Origin: Desulfobacterales bacterium
GTDB taxonomy: Bacteria > Desulfobacterota > DSM-4660 > Desulfatiglandales > Desulfatiglandaceae
DNA: 14,319 nucleotides
Assembly: GCA_022013615.1 (NCBI GenBank)
Contig: JAKLQB010000867.1
Coordinates: forward strand, 1-14,319
Direction: 5' to 3'
The stretch's first letter is position 1; each line of letters starts with the position of its first letter. This document shows, in pieces, positions 14,286-14,319 of this stretch. The notes below the pieces were generated by a model. The model had not been told where the DNA came from. It was given only the letters and a program-made list of their open reading frames with translations, and did no database searches. Both the position numbers and the translations under genes were made by a program.

Positions 14286-14319
14286 TCCGGCTTCCTTTTG
14301 ATTTGCGGTCTGCATTTCC

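Overview
The window reads as part of a genome of an anaerobic, acetogen-like or sulfate-reducing bacterium. The best guess is a Desulfobacterota (deltaproteobacterial) lineage. The reasons are corrinoid/tetrahydrofolate methyl transfer with non-pyrrolysine MttB proteins, strong AAGGAG-type ribosome sites, a TrmB-type regulator, and short GC-rich intergenic repeats plus a four-helix-bundle protein relic of the kind common in that group. This placement is inference; there is no rRNA or other marker gene here.

Layout. Positions 1-382 (minus) hold the N-terminal part of a TrmB-family regulator. A 302-base intergenic region follows, with a TTGACA promoter and two TGCTA-N6-TAGC(A/G) dyads. Positions 685-1518 (plus) encode a zinc-dependent beta-keto acid cleavage enzyme (BKACE/DUF849). 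Positions 1519-1779 are a scrap yard: a direct repeat, a truncated four-helix-bundle gene, and a MITE-like inverted repeat with an inner hairpin. Positions 1780-2940 (minus) encode an AT-rich FAD amino-acid oxidase/dehydrogenase with a TTG start. Its own promoter carries a 14-base element nearly identical to one in front of the TrmB gene. Positions 2941-3304 hold that promoter and an HTH-bearing fragment.

From 14315 down to 3305 (minus) ten genes lie closely packed and read as one operon: peptide-type ABC permease and two ATPases, a DapF-family epimerase, MttB paralogue 3, a UroD/MtaA-like methyltransferase, MttB paralogue 2, one corrinoid protein, MttB paralogue 1, and a methyl-THF:corrinoid methyltransferase (MtgA/AcsE-like). 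Presumably further transporter genes precede it outside the window.

How it works together (inference). A substrate is imported, possibly epimerised at its alpha carbon by the two-cysteine racemase, and demethylated by up to three substrate-specific MttB proteins. All of them methylate the same cobalamin protein. The methyl group is then passed by the MtgA-like enzyme to tetrahydrofolate for the Wood-Ljungdahl or oxidative pathway. The UroD-like protein offers a second acceptor route. The flavoenzyme could oxidise the remaining secondary or tertiary N-methyl amino acid, and the BKACE could cleave a beta-keto acid. The actual substrate (glycine betaine, proline betaine, carnitine or another N-methylated compound) cannot be read from the sequence. 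No corrinoid-activating ATPase and no pyrrolysine genes are seen in the window.
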